Assembly: GCA_947589465.1 (NCBI GenBank)
Contig: CANQAE010000012.1
Location: 1-38,102 of the forward strand
DNA length: 38,102 nt
Direction of reading: 5' to 3'
Source of the DNA: an uncultured Clostridia bacterium
Lineage (GTDB): Bacteria > Bacillota > Clostridia > Christensenellales > Pumilibacteraceae
This document shows positions 37,892 through 38,102 of this stretch, piece after piece (position 1 is the first letter of the stretch; each line of letters begins with the position of its first letter). The notes beneath the pieces were generated by a model. The model saw only the letters and a list, made by a program, of their open reading frames with translations. It was not told where the DNA came from and did not search any database. The position numbers and the translations under genes were made by a program.

Positions 37892-38102
37892 ACGAAAAAT
37901 ACAACCCACCATAAATGTGAGTTGCATTTTCGTGATACCACTAAGGGGAATACTCCGCTACGCAATGCTCACGCTCTCGTACTCCACTTCGTTCCGTGGC
38001 GTTCGTCGCTACGCTCCTCGGCTGAGGGCGTTCGGCACTTCGTGCCTCGGCTGAGCGAACCCCATTGCTCGCAAATGCTCGCGATGAGGGTTCTTGACTC
38101 CC
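37892..38102. repeat. Hairpin-rich non-coding element at the right edge
   Basis: From 37841 to the window end no gene is visible. A long imperfect hairpin, ACGAAAA...ACAACCCAC/GTGAGTTGCATTTTCGT (37892-37933), is followed by a GC-rich stretch with several short palindromes (CCACTTCGTTCCGTGG, GGCACTTCGTGCC, TGCTCGCAAATGCTCGCGA) and a direct repeat CCTCGGCTGAG (38017-38027 and 38047-38057). TTGACTCCC appears at 37874-37882 and again at the very end. This looks like one end of a dispersed structured repeat, cut by the window edge. Confidence 0.5.

Overview
The window looks like a piece of chromosome from a spore-forming, low-to-mid GC Firmicute of the class Clostridia. The main reasons are spoIIR next to the sleB-ypeB germination pair, a DUF4364 protein, a TSCPD protein, cdaA, a FeoA-FeoA-FeoB-Cys-rich iron locus, and strong AAAGGAGG-type ribosome sites with Bacillus-like SigA promoters. 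An uncultured gut lineage is plausible but cannot be proven from this sequence. There is no prophage, insertion sequence with a transposase, rRNA operon or CRISPR array.

Layout. 1-5000: a truncated collagen-like protein, a GT2 glycosyltransferase, an unusual tandem array built from the 3' end of the neighbouring tRNA-Leu(CAG), an amidohydrolase, and an Lgt-superfamily operon divergent from a small XRE repressor with a clear inverted-repeat operator. 4642-14022: purA, then rpoB-rpoC with a translationally coupled 46-residue lysine-rich microprotein. 14026-16891: a tiny membrane protein and the spoIIR-sleB-ypeB sporulation and germination operon, with a SigF-like promoter. 17033-19965: the feoA-feoA-feoB operon with a Cys-rich partner and an elaborate operator region. 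20090-24149: a WYL-type regulator, a small unknown protein and a large membrane protein with a degenerate M28 peptidase domain. 24374-27199: an NhaC-type antiporter and class II fructose-bisphosphate aldolase, separated by tandem repeats. 27342-30199: a membrane protein, type I GAPDH, a TSCPD protein and DUF4364. 30200-32590: a DUF1538 membrane protein with two PII-like proteins. 32711-37756: a six-gene operon (holA, membrane protein, second degenerate M28 protein, cdaA, a 37-residue membrane peptide, DUF1015). The right edge is a hairpin-rich non-coding element.

The points most worth following up are the DUF1538-PII-PII unit, which looks like a PII-gated membrane transporter; the set of SigA promoters whose -10 box lies only 5-7 bases before an AUG that has no ribosome site (candidate leaderless mRNAs, including holA); the tRNA-3'-end/terminator tandem array; the divergent XRE-Lgt switch; and the two membrane-anchored M28-fold proteins that have lost their zinc ligands.

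All names come from reading motifs by eye. No database search was possible.
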